From contig OZ024908.1 of the NCBI GenBank assembly GCA_964017125.1, forward strand, positions 84,430,132-84,494,131: a stretch of 64,000 nt of DNA, read 5' to 3'. This document shows positions 13,188 to 26,694 of the stretch, in pieces. A program made the translations under genes and the position numbers. A model generated the notes under the pieces. That model was given only the letters and a program-made list of their open reading frames with translations. It searched no databases and was not told where the DNA came from. The stretch comes from Flabesymbios commensalis (taxonomy: Eukaryota > Annelida > Polychaeta > Terebellida > Flabelligeridae). Each line of letters starts with the position of its first letter. Position 1 is the stretch's first letter.

Positions 13188-14056
13188 ACTCCTAAAATCC
13201 TGTTCCCACAGAGAACAGGGGCTCTGAAAGACACATGAGGCAGTGGGCTCTCTATCATAGCACTGCAGGAGGCGGAGTCTGGTCTTAAGCAATGAGCTCT
13301 TTATCATTACATTGCTAGCTTGGGTGATGGCACGGCGGACACGGATGGAACCGAACCCCAAACTCTAGCGTGAAAGGCAGCGGTGCTAACTACTACCCCA
13401 GGGCCCCCGCCTCTAACATTACAGGAGAAAAAAAATAGTGGCGGCAGCATCATGTCATGCGAAATACCAGTACGGATACACAACAGAGTCAGTTCTAAGT
13501 CTGATAGGCAGAAGCAGCTGCTTTTTAAAACCGTTAGTTTCAACAATATTCCTCGCATTCAACAGTTCAAGCTCTTTGTGTGTATGTTCAGCGCTATGCT
13601 CAACACATGAAAAATGTTAAATACCCAACAACTAGTTGGGAAGGCTTATCGGAACTTTGTTTGTCGTTTGTAGATTGAGTGTGTCCCATTGGATCTTCTG
13701 ACAGCATAATAGGATAGAAATACAAATGCTTTTTTTGGTAGATTCGAAAAAAATATCATGCAGCCCTGTAACATTTAATACACGCCTCTAAAATAGTTTT
13801 CGCACAAGAGCCCTATATACACTGTCATTATAAATACACCACCTTTTCAGCAGAATTGATTGACGTCGACATACCAGTGCATTTATTAAAGCACCTGTAT
13901 ATTCGTTTAAGTTACATGTATCACTGATAATGTTTGTGATCCACTGTGTGTATGGTGACATTATTACCAGGCGAATACACTGACAATAAGTGGTCGTGAT
14001 CACTCAGAAAACATCACACTTACATGCAATATATCATCAAATGATCTGTCCAACAC

Positions 14057-15235
14057 AAATCAGTTTCACACCTAGAAAACAGCTGTAAAAGTTCATGGGT
14101 CATGTGGTTCACCAATTACATTTTTGGATGTTTTTTGTCGCCAAAATGAAAACTCTCATGTTAAAGTGTTAAATGTTGCTCAACATTGTCCGGGAGTAGT
14201 TTAGATGAGCTCACAGACCATGAAACTAGTTAAAATGATGTATAACAAAAAAGAAAAAAAATTGAGCTAAAATTTACGAATCTGCACAAATTCTTAAATC
14301 TGCACATACACTGGCAGCCATCTTGGACGTCATTTTGAATAACTAAAAATACAAATTAATTGACCAATAAGTGTGACTTCACTATAACTATATTACCGAC
14401 ACCAATAATTCTGAATTAAATGATTATAAATAACAAAGTTGTCCCGATAGAGATTACTAAGGCTTTTGCTGAAAAGCCTCTTGGGATAAAAGGGTTAAAT
14501 ATATTTTTAAAATAGATGGTGGTAGTCTATATAGATTTACTGATCACGAAACTATTTGAAATGATCCATTACAAAAGGAAATTGAGCTAAAATCTATCAA
14601 TATGCGAAAAAAACAGAAATCAGTTTCACACTCGAAAAACAGCTGTAAAGGTTTAAGGGCCAAGTGATTCACCAATTACACTTTGGATGTTTTATGTCGC
14701 TAATTGAAAACTCTCATGTTAAGGTGCTAATTATGCTTAGAGTTGTCTGGGAGTTGTTTAGATGGACTCACAGACCATAAAACTAGTTGAAATGATGTAT
14801 AGCAAAAGAAAATTGATATCAAATTGAAGAATTTACACAATTTCTTAAATCTGCCCATACACTGGCAGCCATCTTGGACGCCATCTTGAATAACTAAAAA
14901 TACAAATTATGTGACCAATATAAGAGTGCCTTTAATATGCCTTTATTATAGTATTACTGACACCAATATACATCACCATTAATACCTAATTAATTGATTA
15001 TAAATAATAATGTTGGCCCAATAGAGATTACAGAGGCGTTCGCTAAAAAGCCTCTTGGTATAAAAGGGTTAAATATGCTTCCAAAATTGCTGGTGGTAGT
15101 CTCTATTGCTTTACTGACCACGAAACTATTTGAAATGGTGTATTGCAAAAGAAAATCGAGCTAAAATCGACCATTTTACGCTATTTATCAAATATGACTA
15201 TACGCTGGCGGCCATCTTGGACGCCATCTTGAATA
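14057..15235 (+). repeat. Internal ~560 bp direct repeats (copy 3)
   Basis: Counterpart of 2395-3575 in the third tandem unit. Confidence 0.8.
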
Positions 15236-16176
15236 TGTCCGAGTGCTTGAGAAGGATTTTCTAGAACGTTTACTATGTTAACCTATATACCTCTAGGGTT
15301 CTTTCATGAAAAAAATCAGCTTGTTATGAGCTTTTTAAGTGTTTTCCTTTTCGAGATATTGCTGAATATAGGTCCCAAGCGGCGGCCATTTTGAAAACCA
15401 AGATGGCGGCCAAAAACTGGTCGTACCAACTTGCTTCCATCAAAATTCCTGTAGAGGAAGATCTTAACTATCTGTGTGCCAAAATTCACAATTTTATCCA
15501 GAAGTGCACACTTCATCTCATATATTGACTTAAGAGCCCCCACTAAATATATTGATTAAAAGGGCAATGCCACCTCCTCTATTGTGTGTCTTGTCTATAT
15601 TTTGCTATGATTTGATTTGTATTGGAGAGCTGCTTGACTAGAAATAAAGTACTTATAATTCTGATGTGCTACATGACATGGTTAGTCAATGACTGATTCC
15701 GGGGGAGCTCCCCCCCCCCCCGAGTTTGACGCAATATTTTTGTATAAAAATAAAAGGAATTAAAAAAGGCTCGGAATTGGTACTTTATGTGACAATGCGG
15801 GAAGACATGAACATAAAAATCTTTTCAAAATGGGCACACAAGTTTGTATTGCTCAGTGGGAAAATCCTGGTGCTACAATTTGACATAATGTGTAAACATG
15901 GAGATATATATACTTGCACTAAATTTAAAATCACACGTTAATTATACTTTTTTATAGCTCCTAAATAAATTAAAAATGCACCACTAACCTTTCTATGCAG
16001 CCCATAAAACACGACTGTTGACAAATTAAATATAGTCCGAAATGTTTAGCCAAAGCTAAATTTGTAGAAAATGTTTTATAACTGGCTATTAAACTTAGCC
16101 CCGACACGGAACTATAGGGGTAGGTGTGTAATTAATTATTAGGAATTGATTGTGCATATATACTAACTATGTCCTA

Positions 16177-16379
16177 CTAGGTACTCATTTGAACCCGAGT
16201 CAAGTGAATCATGTGAGGGTAAAGTGCCTTGTCCAAGGACACAACGTCGGAACAATGTACTAATATTGAGAGTAGAGAAACATGACAATTCTCTGAAAAT
16301 CCAGCACCAAGTGGGGTTCGAAACCGCACGACAGGCAGCTACATTGGCAAAGCTCTAACCATTGCACCATGTCCCGCTC
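16177..16379 (-). mobile_element. tRNA-derived SINE, second type (copy 3)
   Basis: Same insertion as 4520-4722, carried in the third tandem unit. Confidence 0.72.
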
Positions 16380-17593
16380 TGAAGTTGTGAAATTCTCTAA
16401 ATTTGATCATGACTCATTCTTTAAGCATGTTCTTCTGCAACGGCTATATGTATAAAATGACCTTGTTGTTGATGTACGGAATATATAATCCTGCCACAAA
16501 GTAAATTACAATAATACTGCTATATATAATAACAGCGTGAGAGTATAGTATGGAGGCCTGTTTGAAATATAAAACGTGTCATTTATAATTAACTCTCTTT
16601 GCTTATTCCAGATTTGTTTTAATTATTTATAGGCGTCAAGAGATCTTTCTTTGCAAAATTGCATTAATCCTGCCATAATTATGGCAATGCCGGCAACAAC
16701 AAGTACAAGTACAAATACAAGTACAGGGTTTTTGCGAAATGTACTTGGGTACTACCCAAGTACATTGGGTACAATTACCAAGTACAAATGTATACTATAA
16801 CGCATAAAAATATACCGTTAAATGCATAAATTAAAAAACAAAGGTCATACTAAGTTGAATAAGTTGTTTATTCATTGCATATTGGAGTATTGAATTATAT
16901 TAATAGTGAATGTGAGATCAAGAAGTTGTTTATAATTCATTGCATATTGGAGCATTGAATGACATTCACAGTCAATTTGAGCTCAATAAATTATCAGCCG
17001 TCAATGTGAGCTCAATAAATTCTTTATCCATTGCATATTTGAATACTGAATTATATTATACAGCTATTCATTTATGTGAATTGCATCCGATGAATATACG
17101 TTTTTAAAACGTTTAATCGCTCAGTTGGTATCTCTCTGGTTGAAATACCTTGCCTTCATATCAATACTAAAAAATATGTTGACTGCAATAGATGATGCAG
17201 GGACAATCAGGTGGGTCGACTTTTACGCCAGCTGCTTAAATTGGAGAAAACATTTATATTTGCTTCCCAGCAGTGAAGAGGTTCACTACTATGGTATATT
17301 GTGGGTTGACTACAGCTAGTTAGCAAACGCCACTCTCCACAACGTGTTATAGTGAAGGGCGAGATCCTTCTAACTAACTACAGCGGGCACGGCGCAATGT
17401 ACTCTGGTTCCCATAGCCACACTACGCGGCGTGAAAGGTCACTTCCCCGGATGAAAAGTTGTTCACAGTATTGTATTTCCCCTCTGACACATTTCTTATG
17501 ACTTGACCCAGAAAATTATTCACCGGCCTCAATAGCACAGGCATGAAGGTCACGTGACTAAGAACCTTGGCCTATACCAGGCCATAAATAAAA

Positions 17594-18758
17594 TTGGCCG
17601 GGCTCGCCAGGCAAGGACCTAAGCCAGGCAAGGACGGAAAAATGCCGGGGAACTATAGACCTATCAGCCTGCTGAGCTGTATGGACAAACTCTTTGAAAA
17701 AAACGCTAGCTGGTAGAATAAGAAACTTTCTTGAGAAAGACAAGTTCTTTAACAAATGGCAGAATGGCTTCAGGAGCAAGCGCATCGCCATGGAACATGT
17801 GTTCAGACTGGTAGAGGAAACTCTGGGATTCACTAAGAAATGGAAAGATGGAGCAATCTTTATCGATGTTGAGAAAGCATTTGACTCGGTGTGGCATGAC
17901 GGGCTAAGATACAAGCTGATGAACGGCAGCTTACCTAGGAAGATGGTCAGGTTGATATCATCTTTCGCTAAGTGACAGAACGATCAAAGTCAATTGCTGT
18001 AACAACTGCTCAGAGGAGGTGACCCTCAATGCGGGCACACCTCAGGGCTCGGTCCTAAGCCCTCTCCTTTTCATTATCTATATGAATGATATCTTAAACA
18101 TGAGTTCACTCAATGTCAGGCTTTCCCAGTTCGCAGATGACATGGGAATCTGGGCACATGCAACGAATGCCAAATGGGTGAAGGCAAAGCTATCAAAAGC
18201 TTTAAAACTTATTGAAGCATGGTGCACCAAATGGCGGATAAAACTAAACGCGGGAAAAACTCAGCTGATTTTGTTTAGTGTCGGTCCAAAACCAGAACTT
18301 ATAGATCTGGAACTGTTTGGTGAGCCTATTATTCAAACTCAAACAGCCAAACTGCTTGGAATCTTATTTGATCGAAGGCTTAGCTTCAAAGACTATATGA
18401 AAGACCTAATGACAAAGGTCTACAGGCGACTGAACCTGTTGAAGTTGCTCAAAGGGACAAACTGGGGCTCCAGACCATATACCATCTTAAAAGCCTACAA
18501 GTGCTTTATACGCCCTGTCCTTGAATATGGTTCACTGATAACTGGAGCTTTAAGGGAATCACACGTGAAGGAAATACAGATCTTTCAAAACAGTGCCTGA
18601 GACTAGCACTTGGTATAACCTACCTTGACAGAATGAGAACAATAGATCTGCATGACCTCACTAATGTCCCTATGATCAAAACTAGGATGACGGCACTGGC
18701 GGTTAAAACATTTAGATCACTTGACACAGTGTTTCAAAGATCTGGTGTTGAATCATGA
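17594..18758 (+). pseudogene. LINE reverse transcriptase fragment (copy 3)
   Basis: Counterpart of 5938-7102. Same lesions, with an identical 193-residue stretch. Confidence 0.9.
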
Positions 18759-18833
18759 GATCGTTCAAAAACGATCAGGCTCTAATACAATTCTGGATCA
18801 ATTTCTGGCTGCAATCCAGGCTGACGCTTAAAC

Positions 18834-19018
18834 ACGGTTGACGGTTGACGGATAACGGTTGAGCTCCTGTTCCCACATAGAACAGGGGCTCTGGGGGCGC
18901 CGTTCTGTGTGACATACCAAAGCAGTGAGTTCCCTATCACACCACTGCATGAGACAAGAACACGGTTGACGGTTGACGGTTGACGGTTGACGGTTGACGG
19001 TTGACGGATATCGGTTGA
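18834..19018 (+). repeat. GGTTGAC heptamer array (copy 3)
   Basis: Same structure; the second block has 6 heptamers. Confidence 0.85.
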
Positions 19019-19886
19019 ACTCCTAAAATCCTGTTCCCACAGAGAACAGGGGCTCTGAAAGACACATGAGGCAGTGGGCTCTCTATCATAGCACTGCAGG
19101 AGGCGGAGTCTGGTCTTAAGCAATGAGCTCTTTATCATTACATTGCTAGCTTGGGTGATGGCACGGCGGACACGGATGGAACCGAACCCCAAACTCTAGC
19201 GTGAAAGGCAGCGGTGCTAACTACTACCCCAGGGCCCCCGCCTCTAACATTACAGGAGAAAAAAATAGTGGCGGCAGCATCATGTCATGCGAAATACCAG
19301 TACGGATACACAACAGAGTCAGTTCTAAGTCTGATAGGCAGAAGCAGCTGCTTTTTAAAACCGTTAGTTTCAACAATATTCCTCGCATTCAACAGTTCAA
19401 GCTCTTTGTGTGTATGTTCAGCGCTATGCTCAACACATGAAAAATGTTAAATACCCAACAACTAGTTGGGAAGGCTTATCGGAACTTTGTTTGTCGTTTG
19501 TAGATTGAGTGTGTCCCATTGGATCTTCTGACAGCATAATAGGATAGAAATACAAATGCTTTTTTTGGTAGATTCGAAAAAAATATCATGCAGCCCTGTA
19601 ACATTTAATACACGCCTCTAAAATAGTTTTCGCACAAGAGCCCTATATACACTGTCATTATAAATACACCACCTTTTCAGCAGAATTGATTGACGTCGAC
19701 ATACCAGTGCATTTATTAAAGCACCTGTATATTCGTTTAAGTTACATGTATCACTGATAATGTTTGTGATCCACTGTGTGTATGGTGACATTATTACCAG
19801 GCGAATACACTGACAATAAGTGGTCGTGATCACTCAGAAAACATCACACTTACATGCAATATATCATCAAATGATCTGTCCAACAC

Positions 19887-21065
19887 AAATCAGTTTCACA
19901 CCTAGAAAACAGCTGTAAAAGTTCATGGGTCATGTGGTTCACCAATTACATTTTTGGATGTTTTTTGTCGCCAAAATGAAAACTCTCATGTTAAAGTGTT
20001 AAATGTTGCTCAACATTGCCCGGGAGTAGTTTAGATGAGCTCACAGACCATGAAACTAGTTAAAATGATGTATAACAAAAAAGAAAAAAAAATGAGCTAA
20101 AATTTACGAATCTGCACAAATTCTTAAATCTGCACATACACTGGCAGCCATCTTGGACGTCATTTTGAATAACTAAAAATACAAATTAATTGACCAATAA
20201 GTGTGACTTCACTATAACTATATTACCGACACCAATAATTCTGAATTAAATGATTATAAATAACAAAGTTGTCCCGATAGAGATTACTAGGGCTTTTGCT
20301 GAAAAGCCTCTTGGGATAAAAGGGTTAAATATATTTTTAAAATAGATGGTGGTAGTCTATATAGATTTACTGATCACGAAACTATTTGAAATGATCCATT
20401 ACAAAAGGAAATTGAGCTAAAATCTATCAATATGCGAAAAAAACAGAAATCAGTTTCACACTCGAAAAACAGCTGTAAAGGTTTAAGGGCCAAGTGATTC
20501 ACCAATTACACTTTGGATGTTTTATGTCGCTAATTGAAAACTCTCATGTTAAGGTGCTAATTATGCTTAGAGTTGTCTGGGAGTTGTTTAGATGGACTCA
20601 CAGACCATAAAACTAGTTGAAATGATGTATAGCAAAAGAAAATTGATATCAAATTGAAGAATTTACACAATTTCTTAAATCTGCCCATACACTGGCAGCC
20701 ATCTTGGACGCCATCTTGAATAACTAAAAATACAAATTATGTGACCAATATAAGAGTGCCTTTAATATGCCTTTATTATAGTATTACTGACACCAATATA
20801 CATCACCATTAATACCTAATTAATTGATTATAAATAATAATGTTGGCCCAATAGAGATTACAGAGGCGTTCGCTAAAAAGCCTCTTGGTATAAAAGGGTT
20901 AAATATGCTTCCAAAATTGCTGGTGGCAGTCTCTATTGCTTTACTGACCACGAAACTATTTGAAATGGTGTATTGCAAAAGAAAATCGAGCTAAAATCGA
21001 CCATTTTACGCTATTTATCAAATATGACTATACGCTGGCGGCCATCTTGGACGCCATCTTGAATA
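19887..21065 (+). repeat. Internal ~560 bp direct repeats (copy 4)
   Basis: Counterpart of 2395-3575 in the fourth tandem unit. Confidence 0.8.
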
Positions 21066-22008
21066 TGTCCGAGTGCTTGAGAAGGATTTTCTAGAACGTT
21101 TACTATGTTAACCTATATACCTCTAGGGTTCTTTCATGAAAAAAATCAGCTTGTTATGAGCTTTCTAAGTGTTTTCCTTTTCGAGATATTGCTGAATATA
21201 GGTCCCAAGCGGCGGCCATTTTGAAAACCAAGATGGCGGCCAAAAACTGGTCGTACCAACTTGCTTCCATCAAAATTCCTGTAGAGGAAGATCTTAACTA
21301 TCTGTGTGCCAAAATTCACAATTTTATCCAGAAGTGCACACTTCATCTCATATATTGACTTAAGAGCCCCCACTAAATATATTGATTAAAAGGGCAATGC
21401 CACCTCCTCTATTGTGTGTCTTGTCTATATTTTGCTATGATTTGATTTGTACTGGAGAGCTGCTTGACTAGAAATAAAGTACTTATAATTCTGATGTGCT
21501 ACATGACATGGTTAGTCAATGACTGATTCCGGGGGAGCTCCCCCCCCCCCCCCCGAGTTTGACGCAATATTTTTGTATAAAAATAAAAGGAATTAAAAAA
21601 GGCTCGGAATTGGTACTTTATGTGACAATGCGGGAAGACATGAACATAAAAATCTTTTCAAAATGGGCACACAAGTTTGTATTGCTCAGTGGGAAAATCC
21701 TGGTGCTACAATATGACATAATGTGTAAACATGGAGATATATATACTTGCACTAAATTTAAAATCACACGTTAATTATACTTTTTTATAGCTCCTAAATA
21801 AATTAAAAATGCACCACTAACCTTTTTATGCAGCCCATAAAACACGACTGTTGACAAATTAAATATAGTCCGAAATGTTTAGCCAAAGCTAAATTTGTAG
21901 AAAATGTTTTATAACTGGCTATTAAACTTAGCCCCGACACGGAACTATAGGGGTAGGTGTGTAATTAATTATTAGGAATTGATTGTGCATATATACTAAC
22001 TATGTCCT

Positions 22009-22211
22009 ACTAGGTACTCATTTGAACCCGAGTCAAGTGAATCATGTGAGGGTAAAGTGCCTTGTCCAAGGACACAACGTCGGAACAATGTACTAATATT
22101 GAGAGTAGAGAAACATGACAATTCTCTGAAAATCCAGCACCAAGTGGGGTTCGAAACCGCACGACAGGCAGCTACATTGGCAAAGCTCTAACCATTGCAC
22201 CATGTCCCGCT
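22009..22211 (-). mobile_element. tRNA-derived SINE, second type (copy 4)
   Basis: Same insertion as 4520-4722, carried in the fourth tandem unit. Confidence 0.72.
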
Positions 22212-23426
22212 CTGAAGTTGTGAAATTCTCTAAATTTGATCATGACTCATTCTTTAAGCATGTTCTTCTGCAACGGCTATATGTATAAAATGACCTTGTT
22301 GTTGATGTACGGAATATATAATCCTGCCACAAAGTAAATTACAATAATACTGCTATATATAATAACAGCGTGAGAGTATAGTATGGAGGCCTGTTTGAAA
22401 TATAAAACGTGTCATTTATAATTAACTCTCTTTGCTTATTCCAGATTTGTTTTAATTATTTATAGGCGTCAAGAGATCTTTCTTTGCAAAATTGCATTAA
22501 TCCTGCCATAATTATGGCAATGCCGGCAACAACAAGTACAAGTACAAATACAAGTACAGGGTTTTTGCGAAATGTACTTGGGTACTACCCAAGTACATTG
22601 GGTACAATTACCAAGTACAAATGTATACTATAACGCATAAAAATATACCGTTAAATGCATAAATTAAAAAACAAAGGTCATACTAAGTTGAATAAGTTGT
22701 TTATTCATTGCATATTGGAGTATTGAATTATATTAATAGTGAATGTGAGATCAAGAAGTTGTTTATAATTCATTGCATATTGGAGCATTGAATGACATTC
22801 ACAGTCAATTTGAGCTCAATAAATTATCAGCCGTCAATGTGAGCTCAATAAATTCTTTATCCATTGCATATTTGAATACTGAATTATATTATACAGCTGT
22901 TCATTTATGTGAATTGCATCCGATGAATATACGTTTTTAAAACGTTTAATCGCTCAGTTGGTATCTCTCTGGTTGAAATACCTTGCCTTCATATCAATAC
23001 TAAAAAATATGTTGACTGCAATAGATGATGCAGGGACAATCAGGTGGGTCGACTTTTACGCCAGCTGCTTAAATTGGAGAAAACATTTATATTTGCTTCC
23101 CAGCAGTGAAGAGGTTCACTACTATGGTATATTGTGGGTTGACTACAGCTAGTTAGCAAACGCCACTCTCCACAACGTGTTATAGTGAAGGGCGAGATCC
23201 TTCTAACTAACTACAGCGGGCACGGCGCAATGTACTCTGGTTCCCATAGCCACACTACGCGGCGTGAAAGGTCACTTCCCCGGATGAAAAGTTGTTCACA
23301 GTATTGTATTTCCCCTCTGACACATTTCTTATGACTTGACCCAGAAAATTATTCACCGGCCTCAATAGCACAGGCATGAAGGTCACGTGACTAAGAACCT
23401 TGGCCTATACCAGGCCATAAATAAAA

Positions 23427-24591
23427 TTGGCCGGGCTCGCCAGGCAAGGACCTAAGCCAGGCAAGGACGGAAAAATGCCGGGGAACTATAGACCTATCAG
23501 CCTGCTGAGCTGTATGGACAAACTCTTTGAAAAAAACGCTAGCTGGTAGAATAAGAAACTTTCTTGAGAAAGACAAGTTCTTTAACAAATGGCAGAATGG
23601 CTTCAGGAGCAAGCGCATCGCCATGGAACATGTGTTCAGACTGGTAGAGGAAACTCTGGGATTCACTAAGAAATGGAAAGATGGAGCAATCTTTATCGAT
23701 GTTGAGAAAGCATTTGACTCGGTGTGGCATGACGGGCTAAGATACAAGCTGATGAACGGCAGCTTACCTAGGAAGATGGTCAGGTTGATATCATCTTTCG
23801 CTAAGTGACAGAACGATCAAAGTCAATTGCTGTAACAACTGCTCAGAGGAGGTGACCCTCAATGCGGGCACACCTCAGGGCTCGGTCCTAAGCCCTCTCC
23901 TTTTCATTATCTATATGAATGATATCTCAAACATGAGTTCACTCAATGTCAGGCTTTCCCAGTTCGCAGATGACATGGGAATCTGGGCACATGCAACGAA
24001 TGCCAAATGGGTGAAGGCAAAGCTATCAAAAGCTTTAAAACTTATTGAAGCATGGTGCACCAAATGGCGGATAAAACTAAACGCGGGAAAAACTCAGCTG
24101 ATTTTGTTTAGTGTCGGTCCAAAACCAGAACTTATAGATCTGGAACTGTTTGGTGAGCCTATTATTCAAACTCAAACAGCCAAACTGCTTGGAATCTTAT
24201 TTGATCGAAGGCTTAGCTTCAAAGACTATATGAAAGACCTAATGACAAAGGTCTACAGGCGACTGAACCTGTTGAAGTTGCTCAAAGGGACAAACTGGGG
24301 CGCAAGACCATATACCATCTTAAAAGCCTACAAGTGCTTTATACGCCCTGTCCTTGAATATGGTTCACTGATAACTGGAGCTTTAAGGGAATCACACGTG
24401 AAGGAAATACAGATCTTTCAAAACAGTGCCTGAGACTAGCACTTGGTATAACCTACCTTGACAGAATGAGAACAATAGATCTGCATGACCTCACTAATGT
24501 CCCTATGATCAAAACTAGGATGACGGCACTGGCGGTTAAAACATTTAGATCACTTGACACAGTGTTTCAAAGATCTGGTGTTGAATCATGA
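23427..24591 (+). pseudogene. LINE reverse transcriptase fragment (copy 4)
   Basis: Counterpart of 5938-7102 with the same lesions. Two private amino-acid changes (NDISNMSS, NWGARPY) distinguish it. Confidence 0.9.
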
Positions 24592-24666
24592 GATCGTTCA
24601 AAAACGATCAGGCTCTAATACAATTCTGGATCAATTTCTGGCTGCAATCCAGGCTGACGCTTAAAC

Positions 24667-24837
24667 ACGGTTGACGGTTGACGGATAACGGTTGAGCTCC
24701 TGTTCCCACATAGAACAGGGGCTCTGGGGGCGCCGTTCTGTGTGACATACCAAAGCAGTGAGTTCCCTATCACACCACTGCATGAGACAAGAACACGGTT
24801 GACGGTTGACGGTTGACGGTTGACGGATATCGGTTGA
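24667..24837 (+). repeat. GGTTGAC heptamer array (copy 4)
   Basis: Same structure; the second block has only 4 heptamers, which accounts for most of the shorter length of this unit. Confidence 0.85.
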
Positions 24838-24998
24838 ACTCCTAAAATCCTGTTCCCACAGAGAACAGGGGCTCTGAAAGACACATGAGGCAGTGGGCTC
24901 TCTATCATAGCACTGCAGGAGGCGGAGTCTGGTCTTAAGCAATGAGCTCTTTATCATTACATTGCTAGCTTGGGTGATGGCACGGCGGACACGGATGG

Positions 24999-26190
24999 TT
25001 GGCTAACGATGACGGTTCATGATGGTGGTTTCAAACACAGCGCTCAGAAAGCAGAGCACTTCTCAGAAGGGTCAGTCCTTGCCCTTTACTCTGGTGGCTG
25101 GTCGCTCAAACGGCTGTTTCTTTATGGTTCAGCAGCCCTGCCCTGGTTCCTTGTCTCCTGGACTTCTTGCCAATGCTTGTACAATCACTTACCTCACCAG
25201 GTGAAAAGAGAGAGGCACTATAAGGTTTATACCAGAACTAGTGCATAATCTCGCGTCAGCCCTCGCGCTGGCAAGGCGCAATGGCCCAATGCTGGCGTAT
25301 TGCTATGTAATCATCGACGATGTTGACCCCCAACTAAGACAACATCTCGTGTTCGCTGAGTGCACTACAGAGAGGTGTAAAAAGGGCTCCCCTGTTTGTA
25401 ATAACTAGGGTATGTTTGTTGACATTAAACATAATGACCAATGTGCTGCGAAAAATATTTCTTTCTTTCACTAGACATAATAATGTCACAGTTATTAACG
25501 GGGAATACGATTAAACTTCATTTGTTAGAATTCTTAATTTGCCAACAAAAACACCATGAGCAACCACATTTTACACTCAATTAAACACACCAAATATGAA
25601 GTATTTCAGCAGAATATAATATGATTTACAATAACTTATCAAAATAACTAGAGGATATACATATCATAATTTAGTTAATTAAGTCTAGTGCTGAAATGGT
25701 TTGGTGTCGTAAATACAAATGATAAGAAAAATGCAGCGTATAAATTATCAGAATTATTGTCCATTTATTTGATTTAGAGGGGTATTTATTGGGGTTTGAC
25801 ACTGAATATAATCATGATGATAGCTCGCCGCACTTAAAGTGTTAATGAAGGCGTGATTAACGCAGCTGTTAATAAATTGCTCTCACATGCGTCCGGTGAA
25901 TCTGACACTTCTAACCCTTCTAGCTCTAAGATGTCTGCAATTAAAATTTTATTTTTATTATGCGGCGTGTTTGCAATCAATTAAGCACAACATGCGACAC
26001 TATAGTTCCCAGACCAATTGGAATATTGTAATGCTTTTATTTTACAATATCGATTGAACAGTACTTTTTGAAACGTGAACATAGATGACCCTCGTAATTA
26101 GAGGGTTTTATAAGAGGTAATCGCGCAAACAATGAAAGCGCCCCCCCCCCTTTCTACAGCAGACAAGAGACGTTAATCCAATATCGATTC
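24999..26190. other. Unassigned DNA right of the tandem array
   Basis: A 92-codon ORF (24970-25248) crosses the array edge and has no recognisable domain. CTCGTGTTCGCTGAG near 25345 resembles an end of the CCAACATT palindrome family. The rest is AT-rich with a poly-C run near 26143. No gene seen. Confidence 0.5.
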
Positions 26191-26194
26191 AATC

Positions 26195-26262
26195 TTGAGC
26201 CAACATTTGCAACGCTGGCCCAGCATTAAACCAGCACTGGGTTAATATCTCGTTTTTGCTTG
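26195..26262. repeat. CCAACATT/CCAGCATT palindrome family copy
   Basis: GAGCCAACATTTGCAACGC then TGGCCCAGCATTAAACCAGC, ending TCTCGTTTTTGCT. Degraded member of the family best seen at 53707-53815. Confidence 0.55.
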
Positions 26263-26524
26263 TGCATAGCTGTGTTAGATAACGATGGACGGCATTTTAT
26301 CAGTACATCTATCTGAACGGCTTACCAGAAGAATGAATGAAAGATCAAAGGGACAATATACAGCTCACCGAGAACAAGAATGTGTGATAACACTTCACAT
26401 TGATACATCTAGATAAACTAAATTTGTTTTACGTTCAACAATTGAATTATTTTAAAAATTATATTCTCGAAAATATTGCACTGAATAACTGAAAAAGTAA
26501 ATTATATTATATATTTTTTTGAAA

Positions 26525-26694
26525 CAAAACGGGATGTACTTGCAATGTACTTGTCTTCAAGTACCAAGTACTTCGTAATGTACTTGGGTACAAGTACATT
26601 TTTGAAGCTCAAGTACAAAGTACAAGCAAGTAACCGAAAAAATGTACTTAAGTACAGGCAACTACAAGTACCGATATACTTGGCCTCAACCCTG
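26525..26694 (-). mobile_element. AAGTAC-rich hAT-like end
   Basis: About a dozen GTACTT/AAGTAC hexamers in 150 bases, ending CAACCCTG at 26694 (CAGGGTTG read inward on the minus strand). The architecture matches 5042-5140 but the terminal sequence differs, so it is a relative and not the proven partner end. Confidence 0.4.

Larger units (their letters stand above)
7518..13349 (+). repeat. 5.8 kb tandem unit, copy 2
   Basis: Period 5832. It has the same order of parts as copy 1, with 13 C in the poly-C tract and 6 heptamers in the second GGTTGAC block. It shares with copies 3 and 4, against copy 1, several variants such as TTATTAAAGCACCTG near 8048. Confidence 0.93.
13350..19180 (+). repeat. 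5.8 kb tandem unit, copy 3
   Basis: Period 5831, with 12 C in the poly-C tract and 6 heptamers. By eye almost identical to copy 2 apart from isolated single-base changes. Confidence 0.93.
19181..24998 (+). repeat. 5.8 kb tandem unit, copy 4
   Basis: Length about 5819, with 15 C and only 4 heptamers. It carries private changes, including two amino-acid differences in the LINE piece (Leu to Ser in NDILNMSS, Ser to Ala in NWGSRPY). The array ends here: after ACGGATGG the sequence continues as TTGGCTAACG, which is unrelated to the SINE. Confidence 0.92.

Noticed and set aside
22557-26694. One 4.1 kb hAT element running from the fourth array unit to the end at 26694
   Set aside because: The flanking 8-mers do not match, the terminal sequences differ, and the tandem array edge lies between the two ends.
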